Assembly: GCA_002359655.1 (NCBI GenBank)
Contig: DENL01000008.1
Location: forward strand, 1 to 34,326
Length of the DNA: 34,326 nucleotides
Reading direction: 5' to 3'
Origin: Rickettsiales bacterium UBA2645
GTDB taxonomy: Bacteria; Pseudomonadota; Alphaproteobacteria; Rickettsiales; UBA1997
Shown here: positions 22,898 through 31,708 of the stretch, in pieces
Layout of the letters: every line of letters starts with the position of its first letter
Position numbering within the stretch: position 1 is the first letter of the stretch
The notes under the pieces: model-generated
Databases searched by the model: none
What the model was told of the DNA's origin: nothing
The model's input: only the letters and a program-made list of their open reading frames with translations
Made by a program: the position numbers and the translations under genes

Positions 22898-25765
22898 ATG
22901 TTGCCAAAATCTGCGCGCTTTTTTGCGTTATTTTTCCTCTATTTTTTCTATTCCCAAGCTTTTGCAGTTACTCTTACAACTGGTCAAACTGATTACACAA
23001 CAACTAGCAACATTACAACTAGTAGTTCGGGCATAATCAGCTCTTTGTCTGGATCAAGCACATCTTTAAATAAAATAAAAAATACTTTTATCATCACTAC
23101 AGGAAATTCTGGCGCTACTTCTAGCGCTTACGGAATTAGATCTAGTGGCAGTTACAATCAAATTACTAATGATGTTAGCGGTTCCATAATTACTACGGGC
23201 AGTTCTGGTCGTGGCATTTCGGTTGCTGGAAATTCTAAAGTTTATAATCTCGGCTCAATCGCAACTCAAGGCACTACATCTTATGGAATCTACGCTGGCA
23301 GCGGTAATGACACCATTAGTAATTCTGGTTCAATCACAACTTCCAACACTACTTCTTACGGAATTTATCTGGCTAGCGATAATAATTCTGCCAGCAATTC
23401 TGGAACAATAAATACGCAGGTTTATGGCATTTATTCTGATGGCAATTCAAATCAGATTAATAACTCAGGGATAATAACCACAACTGTTGGATCTTCAGCA
23501 CATGGCATTTTTGTAAGTGCTGGCAGCTCTTCAACTGCAAGCTCAAGCAGTTACAATACTATTACAAATTCTGGCACAATTAATAGCAATGCTAACGGCA
23601 TTTATAACAAAGATAATTACAGCCAAATTGTTAATTCAGGCACAATTGGCGCTGCTTCGGGCAATAGTATTTATGGCATCAGAAATGAAGGAGAAAATGT
23701 CACAATCACAAACTCCGGAACCATTAGCGCCACTAATTATGCTATTTATAATTCTGGTAGTAACTCAGTAATTAATAATTCTGGTACGCTTTCTGGTGGC
23801 GTTTTGATTGGCTCGGCAACTCTTAATATTTTGGGTGGTACAATTAGCGGAACGGTTAATGGCTCTGAAAATACCGGCAGCGTTGTGATTGGATCTGGAG
23901 TAACTTTTAATCAAACGGCAAATTTTACTGATCTCGATAATCTGACTATTAATTCAAATGCTGCGCTAAATTCTTCTGCCGCAATTACTGCGAATAATAT
24001 TTTTATCGCTTCTGACTCAAGTTTAAATCTGAATAATGGATCTTCTGTAACTGGCTCTATTAAAGGCTCTAGCAACTCTACTGGTAATCTAAACATTTCT
24101 AACAACACACTTTCTTTTGCAAACTCAATTGGCGCTTCTGGAAATTCTTTGGCAAATCTAAACATCGATTCCGACTCCGTTATTACTAGTTCAAATAATA
24201 TTTTCGTTGATGAAATTTTACTCTCTGGAGCTTTAAATTTTAACGGCGCCGACAACTTAACCATATCTGGCAACCTTACTGGCAGTGGTTCAGCCACTTT
24301 TAATATTGCTGATAAAAGTCAAACAATTGACGGTAATTTTACTTTAAATAGTGGCGATAAATTAGCGGTTACTTTAAAAAACCAAGGTGCTGGAAGCCTT
24401 GCTGTAACTGGTTTAGTTAGTATCGATTCTAATGCTAAATTAGAAATAACAACTTCTTCAGATCAAGGTTACATTGCTAACAACACTAGCTATAAAATTT
24501 TGTCTGGTTCTGCGCAAATTAGCTCGGCTGCAACAAGCAGCTTTTCCAGCTCTAATATTTCACTAAATGGCAGCGATTCAAATATTTCTGGTTTGCTGGA
24601 ATTCACGGCAAATAAAACTTCTGACGGCTTGACTTTGAACATAAATCATTTGGCGGCCAATAAAGTTACTGCCAATAAAAATGCGCAAAATATTTATCAA
24701 AATCTGGTTGATATTGGTGCCAACTCATCAGGAAAGTTGCTCGAATTTCAAGAATATTTAGATAACAGTAGTTTAAGTAGTTCAGCAATTACCGAAGTGA
24801 TCAATCAATTAGCGCCGCAATCAAGCAAAGCGTCTTTAGCTGTTACTAATAACGCGGTAAATAATTCGATAATAATTGCTGAAAATCGTTTAGAAAAAAA
24901 TCGTCTTCATAACAAAAATTATGTTTTAAAAGAAGGGGTTTGGGGTCAGATATTTGGCGGCTCAATCATGCAGAAATCAGTTGAAGATGACGACGGTTAT
25001 AAAGCAAACTCGGCTGGAATTGCTTTTGGTGCTGATAAAGAAATTTCTGATACAGCGTTGCTTGGCGCGGCTTTGAGCTCGACAAAATCTTCAACAAAAA
25101 CTTTGGATTTATCCAAACAAAATTTAATCGACACTTATCAAATTAATTTTTACGCCAGCCAAAATTTTAATAAATATTATCTCGATTCTGTTTTGGGTTT
25201 GGCCGTAAATCACTTCAGCTCTAACCGTTCTATTAAAGTGGTTGAAAGCAATGCCGTTGCTAGCTATTTGGGTCAAACTTACGCGCTGAAAATAAAAAGT
25301 GGTTTTGTAAAAAATCTGAAAAATGGTTTTAATGTAAATCCAGAAATTTCGCTTAATTTTTTGCGTAATAATATCGATGGCTACTCTGAGCGAGGTGCTG
25401 ACGAATTAAATTTAAAAGTCAGTTCTGTAGCGGCTAATTTTCTTGAAGCGCGAGCCGGAATTAATTTTGCTTACACGACAAAAATTTCTGAACTTCCTGA
25501 ATTTAAAAAATTTACCATTAATCTAAAAACTTCTTATGGTTATAGTTTAATCAATGACGCACCGACTACAACGGCAAGACTTCAAGGCCAATCAACAAGT
25601 TTCAATTCGCAAATTTCTAACGTTGATCGCGCTAGTTTGAAATTAGGAAGTGAAGTTGTCGCTCATCATAAAGATGATACCAATTTTGTGTTGAGTTATA
25701 ATTTTGAGAACAAAGAAACTTACCAATCGCACTTTGCGATTTTTAAAGTGCGCCAAGAATTTTAG
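22898..25765 (+). CDS. Type V secretion autotransporter, beta-helix passenger
   Basis: 955 residues. Signal peptide MLPKSARFFALFFLYFFYSQ then AFA. The passenger is extremely rich in Ser, Asn, Thr and Gly; from about residue 60 to 320 a degenerate repeat of about 20-30 residues recurs around the motif NSGTI (e.g. TISNSGSITT, ITNSGTINS, IVNSGTIGA, ITNSGTISA, INNSGTLSGG), each with a YGIY-like strand, as in pectin-lyase-type beta-helices. From about residue 680 comes the translocator barrel (VWGQIFGGSI to the terminal IFKVRQEF, ending in Phe). It is a surface protein, probably adhesive. Cys-free. No Shine-Dalgarno sequence. Converges with pheS. Confidence 0.92.
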   Translation: MLPKSARFFALFFLYFFYSQAFAVTLTTGQTDYTTTSNITTSSSGIISSLSGSSTSLNKIKNTFIITTGNSGATSSAYGIRSSGSYNQITNDVSGSIITTGSSGRGISVAGNSKVYNLGSIATQGTTSYGIYAGSGNDTISNSGSITTSNTTSYGIYLASDNNSASNSGTINTQVYGIYSDGNSNQINNSGIITTTVGSSAHGIFVSAGSSSTASSSSYNTITNSGTINSNANGIYNKDNYSQIVNSGTIGAASGNSIYGIRNEGENVTITNSGTISATNYAIYNSGSNSVINNSGTLSGGVLIGSATLNILGGTISGTVNGSENTGSVVIGSGVTFNQTANFTDLDNLTINSNAALNSSAAITANNIFIASDSSLNLNNGSSVTGSIKGSSNSTGNLNISNNTLSFANSIGASGNSLANLNIDSDSVITSSNNIFVDEILLSGALNFNGADNLTISGNLTGSGSATFNIADKSQTIDGNFTLNSGDKLAVTLKNQGAGSLAVTGLVSIDSNAKLEITTSSDQGYIANNTSYKILSGSAQISSAATSSFSSSNISLNGSDSNISGLLEFTANKTSDGLTLNINHLAANKVTANKNAQNIYQNLVDIGANSSGKLLEFQEYLDNSSLSSSAITEVINQLAPQSSKASLAVTNNAVNNSIIIAENRLEKNRLHNKNYVLKEGVWGQIFGGSIMQKSVEDDDGYKANSAGIAFGADKEISDTALLGAALSSTKSSTKTLDLSKQNLIDTYQINFYASQNFNKYYLDSVLGLAVNHFSSNRSIKVVESNAVASYLGQTYALKIKSGFVKNLKNGFNVNPEISLNFLRNNIDGYSERGADELNLKVSSVAANFLEARAGINFAYTTKISELPEFKKFTINLKTSYGYSLINDAPTTTARLQGQSTSFNSQISNVDRASLKLGSEVVAHHKDDTNFVLSYNFENKETYQSHFAIFKVRQEF

Positions 25766-25812
25766 TTTATATCAAATCCAGCTGGTTGAGTTTCAATTAG
25801 TCTTGGTAAGTT

Positions 25813-26835
25813 TTAGAAGCCAAAATGTTTTAAAAATCTGACGTCATTTTCAAAAAACATACGCAAGTCAGTAATGCCGTATTTCAACATAGCCAAGCGT
25901 TCAATGCCAATTCCAAAAGCAAAGCCTTGATATTTTTTTGCATCAATCTGGCAGTTGGTAAGAACATTTGGATGAATCATGCCGCAGCCTAAAATTTCCA
26001 TAAATTTATCACCTTTACCGATTTTAATTCGGCCATTTTCAACTAAGTAATTAATATCAACTTCAGCCGAAGGTTCCGTGAAAGGAAAGAAGCTTGGGCG
26101 AAAACGCAATTCAAGATTTTTCACTTCAAAAAATTTTTCTAAGAAGTTTTCCAGCGTCCATTTTAAGTGAGCCATATTGATATTTTCATCAACCACAAAA
26201 CCCTCAAATTGATGAAACATCGGCGTGTGAGTTTGGTCAGAATCGCGACGAAAAACTCTTCCCAAAGCGGCAACACGAAGTGGAGGTTGAGCATCAATCA
26301 TTTTACGAATTTGCGTGTTCGAAGTATGAGTGCGCAGCAAAAGTTCAGAATTTTGTAAATAAAATGTATCTTGCATCTGGCGCGCTGGATGGTCTTTTGG
26401 CATGTTCAGAGCGGTGAAGTTATGAAAGTCATTTTCAATTTCAGGGCCTTGCGCAAATTCAAAACCCAGTTCGCCAAAAATTTCTTCGATTTCTTGCATA
26501 ACTTTGCTAATCGGATGAATCAGTCCACGATCTTGTTTTCTAACGCTTAGACTGACATCGATTTTTTCGCTTTGTAATTTTTCGTTTAATTCAGCATTTT
26601 CAAAATTTTCTTTGGCGTTATCAATTTTTTTGGTAACTGTGTCGCGCACTTGATTTATCTGCGCTCCAAAAGATTTTTTTTCGTCTGCAGCAATATTTTT
26701 TAATTGCGAGAAAAGCTCAGTTACCAAACCTTTTTTGCCCAAAAAATTAATGCGAATTTCTTCAAGTTGCTGTTTATTTTTAACTGCTGAAATTTGTGAA
26801 TTGAAATCGGCAAGAAGTGTTTCTAAGTTGGTCAT
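25813..26835 (-). CDS. pheS: Phenylalanyl-tRNA synthetase alpha subunit
   Basis: 340 residues, normal. With PheT it charges tRNA-Phe as an alpha2beta2 enzyme. N-terminal coiled coil (residues 1-85), then the class II catalytic core: HPISKVMQEIEEIFGELGFE, ALNMPKDHPARQMQDTFYL, RVFRRDSDQTHTPMFHQFEG, GCGMIHPNVLTNC and AFGIGIERLAMLKYGI. pheT does not follow: the next 47 bases lead straight into the end of the convergent autotransporter gene, so pheT must be elsewhere. Divergent from the ABC-2 permease across 37 bases. Confidence 0.96.
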   Translation of the reverse strand: MTNLETLLADFNSQISAVKNKQQLEEIRINFLGKKGLVTELFSQLKNIAADEKKSFGAQINQVRDTVTKKIDNAKENFENAELNEKLQSEKIDVSLSVRKQDRGLIHPISKVMQEIEEIFGELGFEFAQGPEIENDFHNFTALNMPKDHPARQMQDTFYLQNSELLLRTHTSNTQIRKMIDAQPPLRVAALGRVFRRDSDQTHTPMFHQFEGFVVDENINMAHLKWTLENFLEKFFEVKNLELRFRPSFFPFTEPSAEVDINYLVENGRIKIGKGDKFMEILGCGMIHPNVLTNCQIDAKKYQGFAFGIGIERLAMLKYGITDLRMFFENDVRFLKHFGF

Positions 26836-26872
26836 AATTACATTTATTATTAAAATACGATTTCAGTAAAAC

Positions 26873-27664
26873 ATGTTTCGTTCTAGAATCAACTGCCTGA
26901 AGATTAATTGGTTTGGAGCCTTTAGTTTACTTAGCAAAGAAGTCCGCCGCTTTTTAAAAGTTTATCATCAGACCATATTTTCACCCGTAATCAACATCAT
27001 ACTTTTTTTGGCAGTATTTTCTTTATCTATTGGAAGTCGCGTTGCTGAAATTAACGGCGTTGCATTCCCAATTTTTATGTCTGCAGGCTTGATAATGATG
27101 GCGGCGATGCAAAATGCTTTTGCCAATTCTTCTTCATCTTTTGTGATGGGAAAAGTTATGGGACATATTATTGATTATCTGATTCCACCACTTGGCGCTT
27201 TTGAATTGCTTTTTGCCTTTACCTTTGGCGCAGTTTTGCGCGGCATTTGCGTTGCGATTGTGGCATTTTTGGTAATATTGATTTTTGTGCCACTAACCTT
27301 TTATTCTCTACCTTACGCCATTTTCCATTTATTTGCGGCCTGCATGTTTCTTGGTCTTTTAGGCGTTTTATGTGGCGTTGTTTCTGAAACTTTTGATCAC
27401 ATGTCGGCAATGACCAGCTATCTTATCACGCCTTTGACTTTTTTATCTGGCACTTTTTATTCAACAAATTCTTTGCCAAAATTTTGGCTTGGCGTTTCAC
27501 ACTTCAATCCTTTTTTCTACATGATTGATGGATTTCGCTACGGAATGACTGGCAGAAGTGACGGAGATTTAACGACGGGAATTATTTACATCATCAGCAT
27601 TAATTTGATTTTGGCGATCGTATTATTTTTTATGATCAAGCGCGGTTACCGAATCAAAAGTTAG
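26873..27664 (+). CDS. ABC-2 type transport permease
   Basis: 263 residues with six membrane segments; the family includes NodJ/YadH-like exporters of polysaccharides, drugs or lipids. Seen: VRRFLKVYHQTIFSPVINII at the N-terminus, GLIMMAAMQNAFANSSSSFVMGK, DYLIPPLGAFELLFAF, PLTFLSGTFYSTNSLP and LGVSHFNPFFYMIDGFRYG, which is the typical end block. The matching ATPase gene is not adjacent. It precedes dprA on the same strand with a 33-base spacer. The substrate is not deducible. Confidence 0.9.
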   Translation: MFRSRINCLKINWFGAFSLLSKEVRRFLKVYHQTIFSPVINIILFLAVFSLSIGSRVAEINGVAFPIFMSAGLIMMAAMQNAFANSSSSFVMGKVMGHIIDYLIPPLGAFELLFAFTFGAVLRGICVAIVAFLVILIFVPLTFYSLPYAIFHLFAACMFLGLLGVLCGVVSETFDHMSAMTSYLITPLTFLSGTFYSTNSLPKFWLGVSHFNPFFYMIDGFRYGMTGRSDGDLTTGIIYIISINLILAIVLFFMIKRGYRIKS

Positions 27665-27697
27665 CGACATTTTTTAACAATTAATAACACCACAAAC

Positions 27698-28831
27698 ATG
27701 ACCAACACCATACAAACGGCATCGCTGGAAGAAAAAATTCAATGGATCAGATTAGCTCGAAGCGAAAATGTTGGCAGATCAACTTTCTTTCGCTTAATTA
27801 AAATTTTTGGATCGCCTAAACTGGCTTTAGAGCAAGTCGCAGACTATGCATTTCGCGGCGGATCAAAAAATCAAATTAAAATTTTCTCCGAGCAAGATGC
27901 GCTAAAAGAGCTAGAAAATACTCATCAATTTCAAGCCGAGATAGTTTTGTTTTGTGAAAAAACTTATCCAAAATTGCTGCGTGAAATTCCTGATGCGCCA
28001 CCAATTCTGACTGTAAGAGGCAAAATAGATTTTCTAAATCGCGACGCAGTTGCGGTTGTTGGCCCCAGAAATCCATCTTTCAATGGTACAGCATTTGCTC
28101 GAAAAATCGCTCGTGAAATTGGTCAAAATAATTTGTTAGTCACTTCAGGAATGGCCAGAGGAATTGACGCTGCCGCGCATGAAGCCGCACTTGAAAACGG
28201 CACAATTGCCGTGATTGCTGGCGGCATTAATCACATTTACCCCAGAGAAAATACCAATCTTTACCAGCAAATTTGTCAGCGCGGATTATTGATTTCGGAG
28301 TCGCCATTTAATGCTCCACCAAAAGGCGGAAATTTCATACAACGCAATCGTATTATTTCTGGAATGTCTTTGGGCGTTGTGGTTGTTGAAGCGGGTTTGA
28401 AGTCGGGCAGTTTAACTACGGCCAGATTTGGCGTAGAGCAGGGCAGAGAAATTTTTGCCGTACCAGGTTCGCCGCTTGATCCTAGATGTTTGGGAACTAA
28501 TCGTTTGATCAAACAAGGCGCTAAATTAACCGAAAATATCGACGATATTTTAGAAGAAATTTCTCTAATTAGAAATCGAGCTAGTCAAAATAAAATTTTG
28601 TCTGAACCTGATTCTGAAGAGTTTATCGGCTTTATTGAAAAATTTCCAAGCGACGATGATGTAGGAAAAATTCGTCAAGAAATCTTTGCTAAATTAAGTT
28701 TTGTACCAATCGCAATTGAAGAAATTATTCAAGAAATGCAATTGCCAGCAAAGCTTGTTAATATTGCTTTGGTACAGCTTGAGTTAGCCGATAAAATCGA
28801 AGTTAGTTTTGGGAAAGTAGTATTGAGATAA
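27698..28831 (+). CDS. dprA: DNA processing protein DprA
   Basis: 377 residues. DprA binds incoming single-stranded DNA during natural transformation and loads RecA. Domains: N-terminal helix-hairpin region (to about 80), extended Rossmann core with VAVVGPRNPSFNGTAFARKI, VTSGMARGIDAAAHEAAL, AVIAGGINHIYPREN, GLLISESPF, RNRIISGMSLGVVVVEAGLKSG and FAVPGSPLDPRCLGTNRLI, and a C-terminal winged-helix (from about 320). Conserved motifs are intact. Together with a PilB-like ATPase in this window it makes natural competence possible, though not shown. Confidence 0.96.
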   Translation: MTNTIQTASLEEKIQWIRLARSENVGRSTFFRLIKIFGSPKLALEQVADYAFRGGSKNQIKIFSEQDALKELENTHQFQAEIVLFCEKTYPKLLREIPDAPPILTVRGKIDFLNRDAVAVVGPRNPSFNGTAFARKIAREIGQNNLLVTSGMARGIDAAAHEAALENGTIAVIAGGINHIYPRENTNLYQQICQRGLLISESPFNAPPKGGNFIQRNRIISGMSLGVVVVEAGLKSGSLTTARFGVEQGREIFAVPGSPLDPRCLGTNRLIKQGAKLTENIDDILEEISLIRNRASQNKILSEPDSEEFIGFIEKFPSDDDVGKIRQEIFAKLSFVPIAIEEIIQEMQLPAKLVNIALVQLELADKIEVSFGKVVLR

Positions 28832-28875
28832 GATATTGTGTGGCCTGAGATTTTAGACAGGTTCTTAGAAATATT

Positions 28876-28903
28876 TTCTTATTTGTTTTTTATAAGAATT
28901 TTC
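28876..28903 (+). terminator. Weak AT-rich hairpin after dprA
   Basis: TTCTTAT (28876-28882), 9-base loop, ATAAGAA (28892-28898), then TTTT. It could end the dprA transcript 45 bases after its stop, but an AT-only stem of this length is weak. The remaining 60 bases up to ilvD show no clear leader ORF or attenuator. Confidence 0.3.
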
Positions 28904-28963
28904 TGCTTAAATAAATTTTCTCAGAGTCTAGCTATTCTTAGTCACAACTAATCTATAATTTCC

Positions 28964-30763
28964 ATGCCAAAGTTCGACAAATCAAAATTGCCTTCGCGTT
29001 ACGTTACCAATTCTCATGGTTGCGAAGGGCGCAAAACTATGCTCTACAATATTAAAACTGATCTTTATCCAAATGGATTGAGTGACGAAGACTTAGCCTC
29101 ACCTTTTGTTGGCGTTGTTAGCGCGTGGAATGAAGCAGCCCCTTGCAATATCGCTTTGCAACGCCAAGCGCAACCAGCAAAAAAAGGTGTGAAAGATGCA
29201 GGCGGAACACCGCGCGAATTCACAACAATCACGGTTACTGACGGCATTGCCAACGGTCATCAAGGTATGAAATCTTCTCTGGCATCGCGTGAAGTGATCG
29301 CTGATTCAATCGAGTTAACAGTTCGCGGACATTGCTACGACGCTTTAGTTGGAATTGCTGGTTGCGATAAATCACTGCCCGCAATGATGATGGCAATGTG
29401 TCGTTTGAATATTCCTTCAGTTTTTATGTATGGCGGCTCAATTCTACCGGGAAGATTCAAAGGTAAAGACGTGACAATTGTTGATGTTTTTGAAGCCGTT
29501 GGTCAGCGCGATGCAGGCAAGATGAGTGAAGAAGATTTAAAAATTTTAACCAAAGCAGCTTGTCCTTCAGCTGGTGCTTGCGGCGGGCAATTTACTGCCA
29601 ATACCATGGCCTGCGTTTCTGAAGCAATTGGTTTGGCGTTGCCGGGATCTTCTGGTGCACCAGCACCTTATGAATCACGCGATGAATACGCCTATCACTC
29701 AGGAAAAGCAGTAATGAATCTGATCAAAAAAGGCATTAAATCGCGCGACATCGTAACTCGTAAATCTTTAGAAAACGCTGCGGTAATTGTTGCTGCAACA
29801 GGAGGCTCAACCAACGCTGTTCTTCATTTGCCAGCGATTGCTAATGAGTGCGGCATTGATTTTGATATTTTTGAAATTGGCAAAATTTTCAAAAAAACTC
29901 CCTACATTGCCGACATGAAACCCGGTGGCAAATATGTTGCTAAAGATCTTTTTGAAGTTGGCGGCGTGCAAATGATTTTGAAAGTCTTGCTTGATGCAGG
30001 CTACATTCACGGCGATTGCTTGACTGTTACCGGCAAAACCATGGCTGAAAATTTATCTGAAATCAAATTCAACGAAAATCAAGATGTGGTTTACAGACCA
30101 GAAAAACCACTTTCGTCAACTGGCGGCGTGGTTACTTTGAAAGGCAATCTAGCCATTGATGGTGCAGTCGTAAAAATTGCTGGAATGCAAACAGGATCCC
30201 TTGGGGGATCGAGCGAACGCTTTAGCGGCGCGATTGAGGGAAATAAAAATCCTCTGGTTTTTACTGGAAGCGCTTTGTGTTTTGATTCTGAAGAAGCTTG
30301 TTTCAAAGCTGTTGAGCAAAAAAAATACAAGGCGGGTGATGTTTTAGTAATTCGCTATGAAGGCCCAAAAGGTGGACCAGGTATGCGTGAAATGTTGGCC
30401 ACAACTGCGGCAATTTATGGTCAGGGAATGGGCGGCAAAGTTGCGCTGATTACTGACGGCAGATTTTCTGGTGGTACTCGCGGATTTTGCATTGGTCATG
30501 TCAGTCCTGAAGCGGCGGTTGGCGGCATGATCGCACTTTTAAAAGATGGCGATCAAATCACGATTGATGCTATCAAAGGCACAATTGACGTGGCTTTATC
30601 TGAAAGCGAAATCGCCGCCAGAAAAGCTAAATGGCAACCACGCGAAAATGATTACCAATCAGGAACTCTGTGGAAATACGCCCAAACCGTAGGTTCAGCA
30701 CGCTTTGGCGCGGTGACACATCCTGGAGCCAGAAAAGAAAAAATTTCTTACGACAAGATTTAA
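28964..30763 (+). CDS. ilvD: Dihydroxy-acid dehydratase
   Basis: 599 residues. It dehydrates dihydroxy acids to 2-keto acids in valine, isoleucine and (indirectly) leucine and pantothenate synthesis, using an iron-sulfur cluster. The three ligand-type cysteines are in place: Cys61 (EAAPCN), Cys134 (AGCDKS) and Cys206 (PSAGACGG); the next Lys135 is the position carbamylated in the family. Also TDGIANGHQGMKSSLASRE, GGSTNAVLHLPAI and DGRFSGGTRGFCIGH. No other branched-chain synthesis gene is near. Its presence argues against a strictly obligate intracellular Rickettsia-like metabolism. ATG has no Shine-Dalgarno sequence (ATAATTTCC upstream). Confidence 0.97.
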   Translation: MPKFDKSKLPSRYVTNSHGCEGRKTMLYNIKTDLYPNGLSDEDLASPFVGVVSAWNEAAPCNIALQRQAQPAKKGVKDAGGTPREFTTITVTDGIANGHQGMKSSLASREVIADSIELTVRGHCYDALVGIAGCDKSLPAMMMAMCRLNIPSVFMYGGSILPGRFKGKDVTIVDVFEAVGQRDAGKMSEEDLKILTKAACPSAGACGGQFTANTMACVSEAIGLALPGSSGAPAPYESRDEYAYHSGKAVMNLIKKGIKSRDIVTRKSLENAAVIVAATGGSTNAVLHLPAIANECGIDFDIFEIGKIFKKTPYIADMKPGGKYVAKDLFEVGGVQMILKVLLDAGYIHGDCLTVTGKTMAENLSEIKFNENQDVVYRPEKPLSSTGGVVTLKGNLAIDGAVVKIAGMQTGSLGGSSERFSGAIEGNKNPLVFTGSALCFDSEEACFKAVEQKKYKAGDVLVIRYEGPKGGPGMREMLATTAAIYGQGMGGKVALITDGRFSGGTRGFCIGHVSPEAAVGGMIALLKDGDQITIDAIKGTIDVALSESEIAARKAKWQPRENDYQSGTLWKYAQTVGSARFGAVTHPGARKEKISYDKI

Positions 30764-30881
30764 AAAAATTTTAGTAACTTGCGGCAATCATGATTTAGAA
30801 AAACTAAATTTGAGTGCTGACAAGCTTCTATTATGTAAGGTTTGTTTAAAATTTATCACCAAAATTGAATTACGTAAATCT

Positions 30882-31697
30882 ATGAAAAAAATCACTGCAA
30901 AAGGACTACAGGTTTCTATCGTTAGAGTTGGTAACGAAGATTACATTTCTTTAACCGATATCGCCCGCCACAAGAATTCTCATGAGCCCAAAGATGTTGT
31001 AAAAAACTGGATGAGATCGAAAAGTACGATCGAATTTCTTGGTCTGTGGGAAAAAATTAATAATCACAATTTTAAAGGGGTCGAATTCGACTCCTTTTGG
31101 AAAGAAGCTGGAGCTAATGCCTTTGTACTTTCTCCCAGCAAATGGATTGAAAATACTAACGCCATTGGAATTGTTTCTAAAAGTGGCAAAGCTGGCGGAA
31201 CATTCGCCCATAAAGATATCGCCTTTGAATTCGCCTCGTGGATTTCGGCAGAATTCAAGCTTTATCTCATCAAAGAATTTCAGCGGCTAAAAGAAGAAGA
31301 AAATAAAAGATTATCTCTAGGCTGGGACGCCAAACGCATGCTGACTAAAATCAATTACCGAATTCATGCCGACGCAATTTCGCAGCATTTAATCCCAAAA
31401 CAAATTTCTAACGTTGAAGCCAATATTATTTTTGCCACTGAAGCAGATTTGCTAAACAAAGCATTATTTGGCATGACGGCAAAAGAATGGCGTGATAAAA
31501 ATCCTCAACTTACAGGAAATTTACGTGACTATGCTGATGTAACACAGTTAGTTTGTCTAGCTAACTTGGAGAGCTTAAACGCAGAATTAATCAGACAAAA
31601 ACTCACTCAATCGCAGCGTCTTTTAAGGCTTAACGAGGTTGCAATTATTCAGCTGAAATCTTTGCTTAGTAGCAGTACAGCTAAAAAACTTTCTTAA
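30882..31697 (+). CDS. KilA-N domain protein, phage-type
   Basis: 271 residues from ATG 30882; a TTG 72 bases upstream in frame is a less likely start. N-terminal KilA-N (APSES-type) DNA-binding domain: ISLTDIARHKNSHEPKDVV, NWMRSKSTIEFLGLWEK, LSPSKWIENTNAIGI, then GGTFAHKDIAFEFASWISA and FKLYLIKEFQRLKEEENK. The C-terminal half (about residue 165 on: LGWDAKRMLTKINYRIHADA and the rest) is helical with an unassigned fold. Such proteins are common on phages and as single bacterial genes. It sits 118 bases after ilvD and 11 bases before recJ, with no other phage gene visible. DNA binding is family knowledge; function here is unknown. Confidence 0.85.
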   Translation: MKKITAKGLQVSIVRVGNEDYISLTDIARHKNSHEPKDVVKNWMRSKSTIEFLGLWEKINNHNFKGVEFDSFWKEAGANAFVLSPSKWIENTNAIGIVSKSGKAGGTFAHKDIAFEFASWISAEFKLYLIKEFQRLKEEENKRLSLGWDAKRMLTKINYRIHADAISQHLIPKQISNVEANIIFATEADLLNKALFGMTAKEWRDKNPQLTGNLRDYADVTQLVCLANLESLNAELIRQKLTQSQRLLRLNEVAIIQLKSLLSSSTAKKLS

Positions 31698-31708
31698 AAA
31701 TTAAATAG

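Noticed and set aside
23911..24297. Antisense ORF of 128 codons inside the autotransporter gene
   Set aside because: It is the complement of a repetitive Ser/Asn-rich coding region, has a low-complexity Glu/Pro/Phe-rich product and no upstream signal; a shadow of the real gene.
28832..28963. Branched-chain amino-acid leader peptide or attenuator before ilvD
   Set aside because: No ATG-started small ORF with Ile, Leu or Val runs is present in these 132 bases.
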